6,734 bases of DNA, taken from NCBI GenBank assembly GCA_031282935.1, contig JAITCS010000016.1, positions 1 to 6,734 on the forward strand, written 5' to 3'. Below, in pieces: positions 5,064-6,734 of the stretch; within the stretch, counting starts at the first letter, position 1, and every line of letters starts with the position of its first letter. This stretch comes from Cellulomonadaceae bacterium (lineage in GTDB: Bacteria > Actinomycetota > Actinomycetes > Actinomycetales > Cellulomonadaceae). The position numbers and the translations under genes were made by a program. The notes beneath the pieces are model-generated. The model was not told the DNA's origin. It ran no database searches and was given only the letters and a program-made list of their open reading frames with translations.

Positions 5064-5529
5064 AAAGCGAGGCGGCGCCATCTCGCTTGGCCTGGTAGGC
5101 GAGCATCTCGTCCACGCGGCGGATGTGGCGCGGGTCCTCGCTGAACGGGGTCTTGACGAACTCGTCCACGATGGCGAACGCCTCCGCTTGCGTGTGCATA
5201 CGGCCACCCACGGCCACGACTTGGGCGTTATTGTGCTCGCGGCCCAGGTGGGCCGTTTCCGGCGACCACGCCAAGATGGCGCGAATGCCGGGCACGCAGT
5301 TCGCGGCCAACTGCTCGCCGTTGCCGCTGCCGCCGATCACCACACCCAGCGAACCCGGATCGGCTTTGACTGCCTCAGCAGCGGCAATGCAGTATGCGGG
5401 GTAATCATCCTGGGAGTCATATTCGTGAGCGCCGTGGTCCACCACCTCATAGCCCTGCCCGCGCAAGTGCTCCACGAGCGCGTTTTTGAGTTCAAAACCA
5501 GCATGATCGGTGCCAAAATGGATTCGCAT
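5062..5529 (-). CDS. rpiB: Ribose-5-phosphate isomerase B
   Basis: RpiB interconverts ribulose 5-phosphate and ribose 5-phosphate in the cytosolic pentose phosphate pathway. Starting at ATG 5529 gives MRIHFGTDHAGFELK and 155 residues, the family size. Seen are Asp8-His9 in GTDHAG, GGSGNGEQLAAN at 66-77, REHNNAQ with His99, and GGRMHTQAEA at 108-117. E. coli RpiB uses a Cys at the active-site position that here reads Ser, within GGSGNGEQ. The Mycobacterium tuberculosis enzyme has the same change and uses the nearby Glu as base, here Glu72. A GTG at 5568 would add 13 residues that do not resemble the family start, so 5529 is preferred, although its Shine-Dalgarno (AGG one base away) is poor. 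The gene converges on the methyltransferase and diverges from the peptidase gene. A LacA/RpiB-family relative with another sugar substrate is less likely. Confidence 0.93.
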   Translation of the reverse strand: MRIHFGTDHAGFELKNALVEHLRGQGYEVVDHGAHEYDSQDDYPAYCIAAAEAVKADPGSLGVVIGGSGNGEQLAANCVPGIRAILAWSPETAHLGREHNNAQVVAVGGRMHTQAEAFAIVDEFVKTPFSEDPRHIRRVDEMLAYQAKRDGAASL

Positions 5530-5610
5530 ACCTAATATGGTGGCACACAAACGGCCAAGATTTGCCACATTGCACGGTCATACGACGGTTTTTTGGCGCG
5601 CAGCAGCGAT

Positions 5611-5614
5611 AGGG
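5611..5614 (+). promoter_or_regulatory. Ribosome binding site deciding the GTG start of the M13 peptidase
   Basis: AGGG lies seven bases before GTG 5622. An in-frame stop at 5610-5612 means GTG 5622 is the first possible start in this frame. Confidence 0.55.
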
Positions 5615-5621
5615 TGTCAGG

Positions 5622-6734
5622 GTGACTAGCTCCGGCCTCGACTTAACCCAGTACGATCCTAACACCCGAATTCAAGACGACCTGTATCTCCACGCGAACG
5701 GCAAGTGGATGGAAACGCACGAAATCCCTGCCGACCGCTCGATTGACGGCGCGTTCCGGGGGTTGGTTGACCTGGCAGAAGAGCGGGTGCGTGACATTAT
5801 TGAGGACGCGGCCGCCTCCGAAACGGCGGTGCCCGGTTCGGTTGAGGCAAAAATCGGTGATTTGTTTGCTTCTTTTATGGATGAAAAGCATATTGACGAT
5901 TTAGGGGTCGCCCCGATAGCCGGGGAATTGGCCGCTATTTCAGGGTGTGAAACTAAAGCGCAATTAGCACAAGCTTTCGGCACCCTGGCGCGCACTCACG
6001 GTGCTTCACCATTCGGAGTTTTTGTCAATAATGACGCTAAGGACCCGGACATTAACAGATTGTACTTTTATCAGGGCGGTTTAGGGTTGCCCGATGAAGC
6101 CTATTACCGTGAGGAACAGCACGCAGAAACTCGCGAAAAATATGTCGAGCACATCGCCAAAATGTTGAAAATGGCTGGGGTGGCTTCCGATTTCGGGGTG
6201 GGAACCGCTGAAACCGTGAAAGACGGCGACTTCGATAACGCTGCCCAGCAGGTTATGGATTTAGAAACCAAACTCGCCACCCACCACTGGGATCTGGTCA
6301 AAGACCGCGAAGAAACTTTGGTCTATAACCCAATGTCCTTTGAGCAGTTGGCAAAGTCGGCTCCCGAATACAACTGGGACGGTTGGGCGGCAGCCCTTGG
6401 GTTAAATCCGAAGGAATTAGTCACCGTAATTGTGCGTGAGCCTTCTTTCTTTGAAGGATTCGGCAAGATTTGGGCGGAAACACCTTTATCGGTGTGGAAG
6501 TTGTGGGCGGCTTACCATTTGATCACTTCACGCTCGGCCTATTTGGCCAATAAAGTGGTGGAGGCGAACTTCGACTTCTACGGGCGCACCCTCTCTGGCA
6601 CTCCTGAGGTGCGCGAACGTTGGAAGCGCGGGGTTTCCGCAGTCGAGGGCGCTTTGGGTGAAGCCGTCGGTGAGGTTTACGTTTCCAAGTATTTCCCGCC
6701 CAGCCACAAGGCGGCCATGGATCAATTAGTCGCT
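5622..6734 (+). CDS. pepO: M13-family zinc metallopeptidase, N-terminal part (partial)
   Basis: The frame stays open for 371 codons to the window edge. It carries the M13 (neprilysin/PepO-like) N-terminal signature: DDLYLHANGKW (19-29) then EIPADRS (34-40), matching the family pattern D-D-x-Y-x-x-x-NG-x-W...IP-x-D. Further family-like text includes YFYQGGLGLPDEAYYREE near residues 147-164. M13 enzymes cleave short peptides and are usually about 650 residues; the zinc-binding HExxH and downstream ExxxD lie beyond the window, so activity cannot be judged. No signal peptide or transmembrane segment is visible at the N-terminus, pointing to a cytosolic oligopeptidase rather than a membrane-anchored form. 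GTG 5622 with AGGG upstream is the start. It diverges from rpiB across 92 bp; no convincing promoter was recognised there. The 5820-6150 stretch is somewhat AT-richer than rpiB, with TTA codons, but the frame is intact. Confidence 0.88.
   Translation, partial: MTSSGLDLTQYDPNTRIQDDLYLHANGKWMETHEIPADRSIDGAFRGLVDLAEERVRDIIEDAAASETAVPGSVEAKIGDLFASFMDEKHIDDLGVAPIAGELAAISGCETKAQLAQAFGTLARTHGASPFGVFVNNDAKDPDINRLYFYQGGLGLPDEAYYREEQHAETREKYVEHIAKMLKMAGVASDFGVGTAETVKDGDFDNAAQQVMDLETKLATHHWDLVKDREETLVYNPMSFEQLAKSAPEYNWDGWAAALGLNPKELVTVIVREPSFFEGFGKIWAETPLSVWKLWAAYHLITSRSAYLANKVVEANFDFYGRTLSGTPEVRERWKRGVSAVEGALGEAVGEVYVSKYFPPSHKAAMDQLVA

Noticed and set aside
5125..5535. Plus-strand open frame opposite rpiB
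   Set aside because: It is a shadow of rpiB, whose motifs are unambiguous on the minus strand.
5530..5621. Promoters for the divergent rpiB and peptidase genes
   Set aside because: Several partial boxes were tried on both strands (for example TTGCCA at 5562-5567 and minus-strand TATTAG near 5533), but none combined good boxes with proper spacing.

Overview
The window looks like chromosomal DNA of a moderately high-GC actinobacterium. The host-type genes are GC-rich (42 of 60 bases at 1081-1140, counted by hand), GTG starts occur, the RpiB is of the mycobacterial type, and the best promoter fits an actinobacterial TTGACN / TANNNT pattern. A relative of Actinomyces is my guess, but genus cannot be fixed from this window.

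Layout: (1) 1-335 is the 3' end of a gene that looks like valS. (2) 336-633 is a 298-bp intergenic leader. It holds a terminator-like hairpin, an 11-bp tandem duplication, a good promoter with a perfect dyad in its spacer, a possible leaderless four-codon ORF ending in a Cys codon, a second hairpin, and the cysK ribosome binding site. (3) 634-2422 is a cysteine-biosynthesis pair, cysK then cysE, four bases apart. CysE makes O-acetylserine and CysK converts it with sulfide to cysteine; the CysE C-terminus ends in the Ile expected for docking into CysK. CysE carries an unusual N-terminal extension of about 85 residues. (4) 2423-4980 is an AT-richer insert (25 G+C of 60 at 2881-2940) encoding what I read as a type II restriction-modification system: a restriction-endonuclease-like protein followed with no gap by a gamma-class N6-adenine DNA methyltransferase. 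(5) 4981-5061 is a short spacer with hairpins between converging genes. (6) 5062-5529, minus strand, is rpiB. (7) 5622-6734 is the N-terminal part of an M13-family metallopeptidase, cut by the window end and divergent from rpiB.

The core genes are ordinary metabolism. The parts that deserve attention are the leader upstream of cysK, which has the architecture of a cysteine-responsive leaderless short-ORF attenuator, and the restriction-modification module, whose nuclease has an apparent D...E-x-E active site and an order (R before M, no C gene) that raises the question of how the host avoids self-cleavage.
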